A stretch of 64,000 nt of DNA from JAGGTJ01 sp964457545 (GCA_964457545.1 CAYWEN010000010.1:1-64000); one strand, 5' to 3'; positions 52,997-62,508 are shown, counted from the stretch's first letter. A program made the numbers and translations. Notes: generated from the letters alone by a model not told the origin.

Positions 52997-54373
52997 ATGA
53001 ATATAAAAAAGATTGTTTTACCTGAAACAGAATTGCCGCGTCAGTGGTACAACATATTGCCTGAATTACCTACACCTATGGAACCCCCTCTTCATCCGGT
53101 AACAGGCAAACCTCTTTGTCCGGATGATCTTCTGCCCATATTTCCCATGTCATTGATAGAGCAGGAAATGACTCAGGATACATATGTGGATATACCGGAT
53201 GAGGTCCTGGAAAAGTATCTTATATGGCGTCCTACTCCACTATACAGGGCACGTGGACTTGAGGCGTGGCTTGATACTCCGGCCAGGATATATTACAAGA
53301 ATGAGGGCGTGAGTCCGGCCGGCAGTCATAAGCCCAACACTGCTGTGCCCCAGGCATACTATAACAAGATATCCGGGACAAAACGGTTATATACAGAGAC
53401 CGGAGCAGGTCAGTGGGGCAGCGCCCTGTCTTTTAGTTGTGCACTTTTTGGCCTGGAATGTAATGTCTTTATGGTCAGGGTAAGCTATGATCATAAACCA
53501 TACCGTCGTATAATGATGGAGACCTGGGGCGGAACCTGTGTTGCCAGTCCAAGCAATAAGACCAATGCAGGACGGTCAATACTTGAAAAGGAGCCTGATT
53601 CACCAGGCAGTCTTGGTATAGCAATAAGTGAGGCAGTGGAGTCTGCAGTGGCAGATGAGCACAACAAATACTCGTTGGGCAGTGTGCTGAACCATGTTAT
53701 GCTTCATCAGACCGTAAATGGCCTTGAATGTCAGAAACAGATGGCCCTTGCAGGGGATTATCCTGATGTGATCATAGGCTGTGCAGGCGGTGGCAGCAAT
53801 CTTGCCGGAAACTGTCTTCCCTTTGTTCGTGACAAGATTAATGGTAAAGATATAGATATCATTGCTGTAGAACCTGCAGCATGCCCTACCCTGACAAAGG
53901 GGCCTTTTGCTTACGATTTTGGGGATGCAGTAAAAATGACGCCTCTTTTACCAATGCACACACTGGGACACAGTTTTGTCCCTAAGCCATTGCATGCCGG
54001 AGGACTGAGATATCACGGTATGGCCCCTATAATAAGCCAGCTTATTGTTAGTGGTCTTATCCGTTCGGTTTCCGTACATCAGCTTGAGACCTTCAAGGCA
54101 GGTATTGTTTTTGCGAGGACAGAGGGCTTTATAAGTGCCCCTGAAACCAATCACGCCATAGCTGTTCTCATACAGGAGGCCATGAAGGCAAAGCAAGAGG
54201 GCAAGGAAAAGGTTATATTGATGAATTGGAGCGGACATGGCCTTGTTGATATGGCGGCCTATGAGGCATATCTTGCTGGAGAGCTTTCTGACTACGCCAT
54301 TGATGATGAAGAAATAAAGGATTCTCTTGCTGAACTTGATGATCTGCCAAAACCAAGACAGTATCGTGTCTGA
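52997..54373 (+). CDS. trpB: Tryptophan synthase beta-like protein (TrpB2)
   Basis: The 458-residue protein is of the long TrpB2 type: an extended N-terminus (LPRQWYNILPELPTPMEPPLHP), PTPLYRARGLEAWL, PLP Lys112 in GSHKPNTA, ETGAGQWGSALSF, and CAGGGSNLAGN. TrpB2 proteins act on indole and serine and often lack a strong partner TrpA. It is alone here; no trpA or other trp gene is adjacent, so it may salvage free indole or serve another serine/threonine reaction. AGGAGG precedes the ATG. Probably monocistronic. Confidence 0.93.
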   Translation: MNIKKIVLPETELPRQWYNILPELPTPMEPPLHPVTGKPLCPDDLLPIFPMSLIEQEMTQDTYVDIPDEVLEKYLIWRPTPLYRARGLEAWLDTPARIYYKNEGVSPAGSHKPNTAVPQAYYNKISGTKRLYTETGAGQWGSALSFSCALFGLECNVFMVRVSYDHKPYRRIMMETWGGTCVASPSNKTNAGRSILEKEPDSPGSLGIAISEAVESAVADEHNKYSLGSVLNHVMLHQTVNGLECQKQMALAGDYPDVIIGCAGGGSNLAGNCLPFVRDKINGKDIDIIAVEPAACPTLTKGPFAYDFGDAVKMTPLLPMHTLGHSFVPKPLHAGGLRYHGMAPIISQLIVSGLIRSVSVHQLETFKAGIVFARTEGFISAPETNHAIAVLIQEAMKAKQEGKEKVILMNWSGHGLVDMAAYEAYLAGELSDYAIDDEEIKDSLAELDDLPKPRQYRV

Positions 54374-54538
54374 TTGTCTGCAAAGCAGTTTTCTGCAGGA
54401 TTTTAGGGTTATTATAGACTTGCCTGACTTGACTTCTTTGTGTATTCAGTCATTATGCTTTTTTTTACGTTTTTTTTAAAAAGATCAGTTTGTTATCTTA
54501 AACCGTATCCCGGAAGGGACTGAACAGGACATGTTGCC

Positions 54539-54832
54539 TTGGATGAAAAAATGAAAAAAACAACTGAGCCGCCTGCGGATAATTTTCAGATCAGATGCCC
54601 CAGGCTGGGGGATCTGATATCTTTCTCCTACTGTTTCACTGAAAACAATGGCCTTCCATGTACAAAAATACTGGATTGCTGGTATCAGTATTTTGATGTG
54701 GAGTCATTTCTGAGGGAAAAACTTGCAGATGATGAATGGAAAAAGGTGTTTGCTGCTCCGGTCAAGCCAAAAATTGTTTCTCTTGTGGAGATGATAGAGC
54801 AGGCCAGGGCATCTTTTGAAAAAGATCCTTAG
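54539..54832 (+). CDS. Small Cys-containing protein of unknown function
   Basis: The 97-residue protein contains CPRLGDLISFSYCFTENN... LPCTKILDCW, four cysteines in a C-x11-C-x8-C-x5-C-like arrangement (about 20-47) that could bind zinc or an iron-sulfur cluster, followed by a helical tail. I cannot name a family; similar short proteins with CPRLG are, in my recollection, found in sulfate reducers. Start is TTG 54539 or ATG 54551. It lies between trpB2 and the sensor kinase on the same strand. Confidence 0.65.
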   Translation: MDEKMKKTTEPPADNFQIRCPRLGDLISFSYCFTENNGLPCTKILDCWYQYFDVESFLREKLADDEWKKVFAAPVKPKIVSLVEMIEQARASFEKDP

Positions 54833-55006
54833 AATCCTTATCTATCAATGCCCATATATTGCGCTATTGCTGTCTTGATGTGGCGGAGAGACAAGGTCAC
54901 AGTCTGTATGACTGTTTGTGATGTGCGTCTTAATGATATGTTCTGTTTTTTCGGGCATGGTTCATGTCATGAGGGTTGAAAACACAAGGAAAACGGGGAT
55001 AAGAAT

Positions 55007-57298
55007 TTGGATACAGAGTGGAAAAAAGGCATATTTATCCGGAATCTTGTTGTAACGGGATGGATTTTTCTTGTTTTATCCCTCTGCCTTTTTAATCTGT
55101 TTCAGGGGCAGGGAGTTGTGTTGACAGTAGTTTCTGTTATCCTTGCTGCCTTTGGTATACTGATCATGCTTTTTTTGGAGGGAAGATATAGGAAGTGTAT
55201 GAAGGATGCTGGAAAACGGGACGAGCTTTTTGGAATGTTTATGAATTCCGTGTCTGACCTTATCTGTTTCTGGGATGAACACGGCCGTTTGCTCTATGCA
55301 AATCCTCCTTATACAAACCTTGTCTCCAAAGTGTTTCCTGCCCTCCAGGACAGGGAAACCCCTGATTTGTTTTTTCCCAATACAGAAGATATATGGAAAG
55401 ATCCTCCCTCGGATCGTACTGAAAAAACTGTTTTGTTGCCTGACGGTACAAAGAAGGTCTTTGATGTCTTCATAAGCCCTGTTTGTAATGATAACGGCAG
55501 ATGCGTAATGATTTTTGCAGCCAGGGATATTACTGATATGAAGCGTGATGAGGCTGTTGTTAAAGAAAACCTTGAATTTTATGATATGGTGATAAAAGTA
55601 GCCACTGATTTTATAAATATCCCTTTTAAGGATATGGATAAAGTCATTAACACCTCGTTGAATATGATTGGGAAATGGTTGAATGTCGATAGGGCATACA
55701 TATTTATTTATGATTTTGAAAAAGGTACCACATCAAATACCCATGAATGGTGTGCCAAGGATGTAGATCCCCAGATTCAGAATCTTCAGAATCTTTCCCT
55801 TGACATAGCTTCTGCGTGGGTGAAAGACCACAAGCAGGGCAGGCTTGTTCATATTCCTTCTGTTGCTGATTTGCCTGCAGACAGTTCAGTAAAACAACTT
55901 TTGGAGGAACAGGCAATACAGTCTCTTATTGTGTTGCCTATGATAAGTAACGGACAATGCCTTGGTTTTGTAGGATTTGATTCTGTCAGAACCAAAAAGA
56001 CCTGGACTGAAAATGAGATAGCCCTTTTGAGGATTCTTGCTGAGATATATGCCAATGCCGAATATGTCAGGATTGCAGAAACAGAAAGAAAACGTCTTGA
56101 AAACCAGTTAATACAGGTTAGCAAGCTTGAATCAGTAGGGAAATTGGCAGGGGGTGTGGCACATGATCTGAATAATATGCTGGTCCCGATTCTTGGATAT
56201 TCGGATATGCTTATGAATGGCGTTGCAATGGATGATTCCTGCAAGTCTTTTGTGAAACAGATTTCTGAAGCGGGAAAACGGGCCAGGGATATAGTTCGGC
56301 AGCTCTTGACCTTTAGTTGCAGACAGACTGTTGAGATGAAGCCTGTGAACATAAACAGGATAATAGGGGAGTTTGAACCGCTGCTCAGGCATGTTGTGAG
56401 GGAAGACATAGCCTTGAAGCTTGTTCTGGGCCCCTCAGTCCCGAAAATTATGGGAAACAGAGGCCAGTTGGAACAGGTAATAATGAATCTTGTTATAAAT
56501 GCCCGGGATTCCATATCTGATACCGGTACAATAACCATTGAAACATCTGTTGTCAAAGACAAAAATCTCTGTGGGAAGATGCTGTCGGCGGATCAGGATA
56601 CTGCAGGGATTACTGAAGGCGGACATGGCTGTTTAGCTTCCCGGTCTGATAATTTTGTTGTATTGAGGATAAGCGATACAGGTTGTGGCATGGATCATGA
56701 GATAGTAAATCATATATTTGAGCCGTTTTTTACCACAAAGGATACAAAGGGTGTTGGTTTTGGCCTTGCCACCGCCTATGGCATTGTTAAGCAGCACAAA
56801 GGCAGTATCAATGTTGACAGCGAAGTTGGCACAGGCTCAACCTTTACCCTGTATTTTCCTGTAATTGACATGGGTGTCTCTTTAAAAGACTCGTCAGCAG
56901 ATAAAGGTCCCGAAACTTTGCATGGAGATGCAACTGTCCTTCTTGTAGAAGACAATCAGCAGGTTGGAGATGCCATATCTGCAATATTACAGACCTATGG
57001 CTACAATGTGATATATGCCGGAAGTGGCAGGAAAGCGGTAGAATTGCTGGAGATATCTTCGGGAGATGTGGATCTTGTCTTAACTGATATGGTGATGCCC
57101 GGCATGAATGGTTATCAGTTGGCTGAGCATGTACGTCGCAAGTTTCCCTGTATTCGTGTCATTTGCATGTCCGGCTACAGCAGGAATATCGTCGATGATG
57201 TTGATATGCTGCAGGATGGAATCTCTTTCATACAAAAACCCTTTACAGCAGAAATATTGGCGGCAAAGATCAGAGAGGTCATAAAGGCAAAAAAATGA
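55007..57298 (+). CDS. Membrane PAS-GAF hybrid sensor histidine kinase
   Basis: The 763-residue protein has two N-terminal membrane helices (about 12-32 and 37-57), a PAS domain (about 72-180; FMNSVSDLICFWDEHG, ending AARDITDMKR), a GAF domain (about 190-360), HisKA with His386 (AGGVAHDLNNML), HATPase (MNLVINARDS; GVGFGLATAYGIV) and a C-terminal receiver (LLVEDNQQ; phospho-Asp in LVLTDMVMPGMNG; K in FIQKPFT). The TTG start follows GGGGATAAG. It ends 22 bases before sdhC, so it may be cotranscribed with the sdh genes and could sense redox state or a metabolite. Confidence 0.9.
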   Translation: MDTEWKKGIFIRNLVVTGWIFLVLSLCLFNLFQGQGVVLTVVSVILAAFGILIMLFLEGRYRKCMKDAGKRDELFGMFMNSVSDLICFWDEHGRLLYANPPYTNLVSKVFPALQDRETPDLFFPNTEDIWKDPPSDRTEKTVLLPDGTKKVFDVFISPVCNDNGRCVMIFAARDITDMKRDEAVVKENLEFYDMVIKVATDFINIPFKDMDKVINTSLNMIGKWLNVDRAYIFIYDFEKGTTSNTHEWCAKDVDPQIQNLQNLSLDIASAWVKDHKQGRLVHIPSVADLPADSSVKQLLEEQAIQSLIVLPMISNGQCLGFVGFDSVRTKKTWTENEIALLRILAEIYANAEYVRIAETERKRLENQLIQVSKLESVGKLAGGVAHDLNNMLVPILGYSDMLMNGVAMDDSCKSFVKQISEAGKRARDIVRQLLTFSCRQTVEMKPVNINRIIGEFEPLLRHVVREDIALKLVLGPSVPKIMGNRGQLEQVIMNLVINARDSISDTGTITIETSVVKDKNLCGKMLSADQDTAGITEGGHGCLASRSDNFVVLRISDTGCGMDHEIVNHIFEPFFTTKDTKGVGFGLATAYGIVKQHKGSINVDSEVGTGSTFTLYFPVIDMGVSLKDSSADKGPETLHGDATVLLVEDNQQVGDAISAILQTYGYNVIYAGSGRKAVELLEISSGDVDLVLTDMVMPGMNGYQLAEHVRRKFPCIRVICMSGYSRNIVDDVDMLQDGISFIQKPFTAEILAAKIREVIKAKK

Positions 57299-57320
57299 TC
57301 TGATACATCCGGAGACTGTT

Positions 57321-57980
57321 ATGAACTGGTTTGTTTCAACACTTGCCTCATCTGTCGGCAAAAAAGTGGTAATGGCATTGACTGGCCTTGTGCTTTCCCT
57401 TTTTATTCTGGTTCATGTTGTGGGAAATCTCTTTTATTACACCGGAAAGACAGGTTTTGAATCATATTCTGCCCATTTGCATGGACATATGCTTTTGCTT
57501 GGAGCTGTGCAAGTATGTCTTGTTGTATTTGCAGGTTTGCATGTTGTCTTTGGAGCCATCCTTTATGTGCAGAACATGATGGCCAGGCCAACAGGCTACA
57601 TTGTAAAAAAGAGTGTAATCCGCAAGAATGTGAATGGGGGGCAGACTGTTGCATCAAGGCTTATGCCCTATACAGGATTTTATATACTTCTGTTCCTTTT
57701 TGATCATATCTTTGCTTTCACCTTTTCAGGCAGGGCGTCTGCCGGAGGATTGTATCACATGGTATACTCAGCCTTTCACAATCCTTTTTATGTTGCATTT
57801 TATGTCTTTTCTGTAGCAGTGGTTGGGTTACATGTCAGTCATGGTTTTTGGAGCGCCTTTCAGACCCTTGGTGCCAATCACCCCAGATATATGCCACTCA
57901 TCGTGAGTGCAAGTATGCTGTATGCTGTTATTATAGGCCTTGCCCTTGCTTCAATTCCCCTTTGGGTTTATTTGTCCTGA
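57321..57980 (+). CDS. sdhC: Succinate dehydrogenase/fumarate reductase cytochrome b subunit (B-type)
   Basis: The 219-residue protein is a five-helix dihaem cytochrome b of the type found in Bacteroidetes, epsilon- and deltaproteobacteria. Candidate haem ligands lie in FILVHVVGN, HLHGH, FAGLHVVFG, LFDHIFAF and VVGLHVSHGFW. It anchors SdhAB and passes electrons between menaquinone and the iron-sulfur chain. Unlike four-subunit enzymes there is no SdhD. sdhA and sdhB follow, completing the complex. Confidence 0.93.
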   Translation: MNWFVSTLASSVGKKVVMALTGLVLSLFILVHVVGNLFYYTGKTGFESYSAHLHGHMLLLGAVQVCLVVFAGLHVVFGAILYVQNMMARPTGYIVKKSVIRKNVNGGQTVASRLMPYTGFYILLFLFDHIFAFTFSGRASAGGLYHMVYSAFHNPFYVAFYVFSVAVVGLHVSHGFWSAFQTLGANHPRYMPLIVSASMLYAVIIGLALASIPLWVYLS

Positions 57981-58033
57981 AATCTCTGAACATATTTGGG
58001 TAACGGCCTCTTTTGTCCGGTTTTTACATCGTT

Positions 58034-58059
58034 AATCCTCAAGATGTATCCTGAGGATT
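58034..58059. repeat. Perfect hairpin between sdhC and sdhA
   Basis: AATCCTCA (58034-58041) and TGAGGATT (58052-58059) pair perfectly around ten bases. A T-run (58070-58075) follows after 10 bases. It lies within the operon and may weaken transcription of sdhA-sdhB or protect the sdhC message. Confidence 0.5.
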
Positions 58060-58145
58060 GAATTTCGCCTTTTTTGAACCTGAACAAAATTCAAATCCTT
58101 GAAACGGATTTTATATGGTTTTTATATAAGACTTGGGAGTTGTTG

Positions 58146-60059
58146 ATGAAACTGAATTCCAATATTCCGCCAGGACCTCTTGAAGGCAAATGGGACAGGT
58201 ACAAAAGAGACATGAAACTTGTCAGCCCTGCCAACAAGGCAAAATTTGATGTTATTGTGATAGGCACGGGTCTGTCTGGCGGTTCTGCTTCGGCCACGCT
58301 TGCAGAGCTGGGTTACAAGGTGAAGACATTCTGCCTGCAGGATACACCGCGGCGTGCCCACAGTATTGCTGCCCAGGGAGGTATTAATGCGGCAAAAAAC
58401 TATGCTGGTGATGGCGACAGCATATGGAGACTTTTTTACGATACTGTTAAGGGAGGAGATTTTCGTTCAAGAGAGGCGAATGTCTATCGGCTGGCACAGA
58501 TAAGCAACGAGATAATTGACCAGTGTACTGCGCAGGGGATTCCATTTGCAAGGGAGTACGGCGGTTTTCTTGCAAACCGGTCTTTTGGCGGGGCGCAGGT
58601 GTCCCGTACCTTTTACGCCAGGGGACAGACGGGTCAGCAGCTTTTGTTGGGATGTTATGGGGCCATGATGCGCCAGGTAGCAGCAGGCCGTATACAGATG
58701 TTTCCGAGAAGAGAGATGCTGGATCTGGTAGTGGTGGACGGCCTTGCACGCGGGATTGTATCCCGCAACCTTGTTACAGGCGAGATAGAAAGACACACTG
58801 CCCATGCAGTGGTTATGGCTACAGGGGGATATGGCAATGTCTACTATCTTTCTACCAACGGCATGAATTCCAATGTCTCTGCTATCTTCAAGGCATACAA
58901 AAAAGGGGCATTCTTTGCCAATCCGTGTTTTGTGCAGATTCATCCTACATGTATACCCGCGCAGGGCGACTATCAATCCAAATTAACCCTTATGAGTGAG
59001 AGTCTTAGAAATGATGGTCGTGTATGGGTGCCTAAGAAAACAGGAGACAAACGGCATCCCAATGAAATACCGGAGGATGAACGTGATTATTATCTGGAGA
59101 ACAAGTATCCTTCCTTTGGCAATCTTGTACCACGTGATGTTGCATCGAGAAACGCCAAGGAACAGTGTGATATGGGCAAAGGTGTAGGGCCTACCGGTTA
59201 TGCTGTTTATCTGGATCTGAAAGATGCCATATTGCGTTACGGCAAGGATGTGATAAGAAAAAAATACGGGAATCTGCTGGAGATGTATGAGCGTATTACC
59301 GGCCAGAATCCGTATGAAACACCAATGATGATATATCCTGCAGTACACTATGTTATGGGTGGATTGTGGGTGGATTATAATCTGATGAGTACTATTCCAG
59401 GCTTGTTCGTTGTGGGAGAGGCAAATTTTTCAGATCACGGAGCCAATCGTTTGGGAGCCAGTTCACTCATGCAGGGGCTTGCGGATGGATACTTTATTCT
59501 TCCATGCACTGTTGGAAATTACCTTGCAGGCGCCTCTTTTAAAGATGTTACAGCAGAGGATTCTGCATTTGATGATGCGGAAAAGATGGCACGTGATAGG
59601 ATCAAAAGACTGTTGATGTTGAATGGAAAACGGACTATAAATGACATACACAGGGAGCTTGGCAGTATCTTGTGGGAATATTGCGGAATGGCAAGGTCAT
59701 GGGAGGGGCTTTTAAAGGCAAAAAAACTGATTCCTGAACTTAGGCAGGAATTTTGGGAAAATGCAATTGTTCCGGGTGTAGATAATGATATGAATCAGGC
59801 CCTTGAAAGGGCAGGGCGTGTGGCAGATTTTCTGGAATTTGCCGAGTTGCTTGTGGAAGATGCCCTTTCCAGAAAAGAGTCATGCGGTTGTCATTTCAAT
59901 GTTGCCTATCAGACAGAAGATCATGAGGCACTGCGGCAGGATGATACATCCTGTTATGTGTCGGCCTGGGAATATACAGGAGATGACAGTCCGCCTGTTA
60001 TGCATAAGGAATATCTTGAGTTTGAAAATGTGCATTTGACCGAGAGGAGCTACAGGTGA
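58146..60059 (+). CDS. sdhA: Succinate dehydrogenase/fumarate reductase flavoprotein subunit
   Basis: This is the catalytic FAD subunit interconverting succinate and fumarate. The 637-residue product is of the long B-type: VIVIGTGLSGGSASATLAELG (FAD site), covalent FAD His72 in RRAHSIAAQGGINAA, substrate residues in FVQIHPTC and a C-terminal ENAIVPGVDNDMNQALERAGRVADFLE. The ATG at 58146 gives the family N-terminus (LNSNIPPGPLEGKW). Direction in vivo (respiration or fumarate reduction) cannot be told from sequence. Confidence 0.95.
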   Translation: MKLNSNIPPGPLEGKWDRYKRDMKLVSPANKAKFDVIVIGTGLSGGSASATLAELGYKVKTFCLQDTPRRAHSIAAQGGINAAKNYAGDGDSIWRLFYDTVKGGDFRSREANVYRLAQISNEIIDQCTAQGIPFAREYGGFLANRSFGGAQVSRTFYARGQTGQQLLLGCYGAMMRQVAAGRIQMFPRREMLDLVVVDGLARGIVSRNLVTGEIERHTAHAVVMATGGYGNVYYLSTNGMNSNVSAIFKAYKKGAFFANPCFVQIHPTCIPAQGDYQSKLTLMSESLRNDGRVWVPKKTGDKRHPNEIPEDERDYYLENKYPSFGNLVPRDVASRNAKEQCDMGKGVGPTGYAVYLDLKDAILRYGKDVIRKKYGNLLEMYERITGQNPYETPMMIYPAVHYVMGGLWVDYNLMSTIPGLFVVGEANFSDHGANRLGASSLMQGLADGYFILPCTVGNYLAGASFKDVTAEDSAFDDAEKMARDRIKRLLMLNGKRTINDIHRELGSILWEYCGMARSWEGLLKAKKLIPELRQEFWENAIVPGVDNDMNQALERAGRVADFLEFAELLVEDALSRKESCGCHFNVAYQTEDHEALRQDDTSCYVSAWEYTGDDSPPVMHKEYLEFENVHLTERSYR

Positions 60060-60814
60060 ACGGCAATATCCATCTTACTTTGAAGGTATGGCGTCAGAAA
60101 AACGCAAAAGACAAAGGGTATATAGAGACCCATGAATTAAAAGATCTCTCTGTTAATATGTCTTTTTTGGAGATGCTTGATATCCTGAATGAAAAACTCA
60201 CCCTTGAAGGTAGGGCGCCCATTGCCTTTGACCATGATTGCAGAGAAGGTATTTGCGGATCATGTGGAGTTGTTGTAAACGGTTATGCCCATGGCCCTGA
60301 AAGGGGAACAACCCTTTGTCAGCTTTATCTGCGACATTTTCGTGATGGAGATACCATCGTTATAGAGCCGTTTCGGGCACGGCCTTTCAGGATCATCAAA
60401 GATCTTGTAGTAGACAGAAGCGCCCTTGACAAAATCATTGGCGCTGGAGGTTATGTTTCGGTAAATACCGGTCAGGCTCCTGATGCCAATTCCATACCTG
60501 TGTCAGCAGAAGATACGGAACTTGCCATGGATGCAGCAGCCTGTATTGGTTGCGGCGCCTGTGTTGCAGCCTGTCCCAATGCCTCTGCCATGCTTTTTAC
60601 AGGGGCAAAGATATCCCATCTTGCCCTTATCCCGCAGGGAAGGGTAGAGGCGGGTAAAAGGGTTTTGGCCATGGTCAGGGAGATGGACAGACAGGGTTTT
60701 GGAAATTGCAGCAATCACAGGGAATGTGAGGTACAGTGTCCGAAAAAGATATCAATTGTTAATATTGCCAGACTGAACCGTGAGTTCATAAAGGCGAGTC
60801 TGTCAAGGCCGTGA
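60056..60814 (+). CDS. sdhB: Succinate dehydrogenase/fumarate reductase iron-sulfur subunit
   Basis: The 252-residue protein relays electrons from the flavin to cytochrome b. Ligands: 2Fe-2S at C62, C67, C70 and C88 (DCREGICGSCG); 4Fe-4S at C163, C166, C169 and C173; 3Fe-4S/4Fe at C218, C224 and C228. The GTG start overlaps the sdhA stop (GTGA) and follows GAGGAG. It converges with the pseudokinase gene. Confidence 0.95.
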   Translation: MNGNIHLTLKVWRQKNAKDKGYIETHELKDLSVNMSFLEMLDILNEKLTLEGRAPIAFDHDCREGICGSCGVVVNGYAHGPERGTTLCQLYLRHFRDGDTIVIEPFRARPFRIIKDLVVDRSALDKIIGAGGYVSVNTGQAPDANSIPVSAEDTELAMDAAACIGCGACVAACPNASAMLFTGAKISHLALIPQGRVEAGKRVLAMVREMDRQGFGNCSNHRECEVQCPKKISIVNIARLNREFIKASLSRP

Positions 60815-60834
60815 AAGGATCCTGGTTTTTGATA

Positions 60835-62442
60835 TTATTCCAGGGAGGAGCTGTATTTTCCTGAAATGCAGAGACATGATATTGTTTCGATTGCACCTAT
60901 AAGTTCTGGCAGGGATATCCCGTGATTGAATTCTCCGAGATGAGGTCCTGTATAAATAATAATATCTTCCTTGCCCTTTGTAAAAGTCTTTATCTGTTCA
61001 TCTGAAAGCCCTCTGCTCCTTAGAAAGGATCTGAATTCGTGATCTGTCATCTCGTTTTGATCTGCAGGCCTTAATATCTCTTCCATATGGCGATCTATCC
61101 CCATTTCATCTATCATTCTTGTTGCAAGCTGTTCTATGTCAACAGGTATGTTGCCCTCAAGATTTTTTCCTACAAACCCTTTGTAATAATGTCTGAACAC
61201 CTCATTGATAATTTTTTTTACAATGGTTTTGTCAAAGAGGTGTCTTGCATCTACGGGTTTGCCTTTTGAATCAAATCCGCGTTTGCAAGGTTCCCTGTTA
61301 CGAAAATAACTGCCGGTTATCAGCAAAAGGCTCAAAAGATGCATGCCTATGTAACGGTAGATATTATTCTTGGTGTTTGATCTTATGCTTGCAAGGTGTT
61401 CGAAATCTCTTGGACCGGTAACACCTATGTTAGGATATTGACATGTGTCTATCCATCTGTCCAGACGTCCGCCTCTTTGCCATTCATAGATGCCGTTATC
61501 TCTCCTGCGTTCCATCTGTACCCTGTTATGAAACAGGGGAACCGGGGCCTTGTGAACTATACCCATGGATGTCATTTTGCCCATTATAAAGGCATTCCTT
61601 GTAATTATCTCTGTGAATATCTCATGGTCAGGCAGTTTGCCTTTGATCCTGTCATTTGGATAATGAAAGTATTGCTCATTGGCAATAAAGGCAATGGCAT
61701 GGCCTTCAGGGTGCAAATGTATGTCAGAGGGAGGTGGAACAGGCAGGTTTGAGAGTCTTAAAAGATAACTGTTACTTATCTTTATGATCTTTGGAATATC
61801 AAATCTTGCAGGGAATCTTGCCAAATGCCTGCCCATGTAATTTATCCACATGGCCTCGGTACGGAGTGTGTCAGGTGTTTCGTTTGATCTGGCCAGTTTG
61901 ATAACAAGTATGGAGTGATCTTTTTTCAGTTTGCAGACAAGGCTTCGTCCAATAAAATAAAAAGGACTGTCAGATTTAAGTCCGGATCTGTTCATGAAAT
62001 CTTCCATGCTGAGACGTGGAGGATTGCCTTCAATCGTATCAACAAGAACAGGCCCGCATACAGAGACAGGAAGAGAGCCAACAGCCTCTGCAACTGCCCT
62101 GTGCGGCTGCCCTTCGGTAATGGAAAGAAGCCTTTTCAGGACATTGTGGGCATATTGGGCCATACCTCTTGAATAAAGGATAATGGAGCATAGTGTGGCG
62201 GCCACCTGTTTACACATGAAATAGGAACGGGTCCGGTGGGACAGATCGTATGTAAGCAGCATCTGTTCAAGGGTGTTTACCGTACGGTTGGTGATAATCT
62301 CCGGATGTGTTTCAGCAATGGTCTGTATATGAGCTACTGACATATATCTTGCGGTAAAATCACAGTTGTCATCTGTAAGGATATCTTCTGCATCTAAAAG
62401 ATCCAGGTTTAAATACTCTTTTGTCAGTTTTACGGAAGTCAT
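60835..62442 (-). CDS. Large pseudokinase-like protein (possibly SidJ-related)
   Basis: The 535-residue product has a helical N-terminus (about 30-125, HEAT-like alternation). The middle shows a kinase-like fold: a Gly-loop-like FYFIGRSLV, a beta-3 Lys K182 (VIKLA), an alpha-C Glu E196 (RTEAMWINYM), a catalytic-loop-like GIVHKAPVPLFHN (about 294-306) where the HRD Asp is replaced by Ala but His297 and Asn306 remain, and RDFEHL (345-350) in the DFG place. Together these argue for a pseudokinase. Proteins labelled SidJ-related pseudokinases (SidJ glutamylates targets) are known in this group, and this is my best guess. No signal peptide is evident. It is transcribed alone, downstream of a terminator. 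Confidence 0.55.
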   Translation of the reverse strand: MTSVKLTKEYLNLDLLDAEDILTDDNCDFTARYMSVAHIQTIAETHPEIITNRTVNTLEQMLLTYDLSHRTRSYFMCKQVAATLCSIILYSRGMAQYAHNVLKRLLSITEGQPHRAVAEAVGSLPVSVCGPVLVDTIEGNPPRLSMEDFMNRSGLKSDSPFYFIGRSLVCKLKKDHSILVIKLARSNETPDTLRTEAMWINYMGRHLARFPARFDIPKIIKISNSYLLRLSNLPVPPPSDIHLHPEGHAIAFIANEQYFHYPNDRIKGKLPDHEIFTEIITRNAFIMGKMTSMGIVHKAPVPLFHNRVQMERRRDNGIYEWQRGGRLDRWIDTCQYPNIGVTGPRDFEHLASIRSNTKNNIYRYIGMHLLSLLLITGSYFRNREPCKRGFDSKGKPVDARHLFDKTIVKKIINEVFRHYYKGFVGKNLEGNIPVDIEQLATRMIDEMGIDRHMEEILRPADQNEMTDHEFRSFLRSRGLSDEQIKTFTKGKEDIIIYTGPHLGEFNHGISLPELIGAIETISCLCISGKYSSSLE

Positions 62443-62508
62443 GGTAGGTTGCCGGTTTATGAGTGGAGAAGCCTTATGTTTTTTCAGGATACATAGCTCA
62501 CATTATGT

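Noticed and set aside
55849..56562. 237-codon minus-strand open frame inside the second sensor kinase
   Set aside because: Shadow frame; the plus-strand kinase domains are unambiguous.
60815..60860. Terminator between sdhB and the pseudokinase gene
   Set aside because: CCTGG and CCAGG flank an AT-rich loop, but the stem is only five pairs and no T-run follows in the right place.
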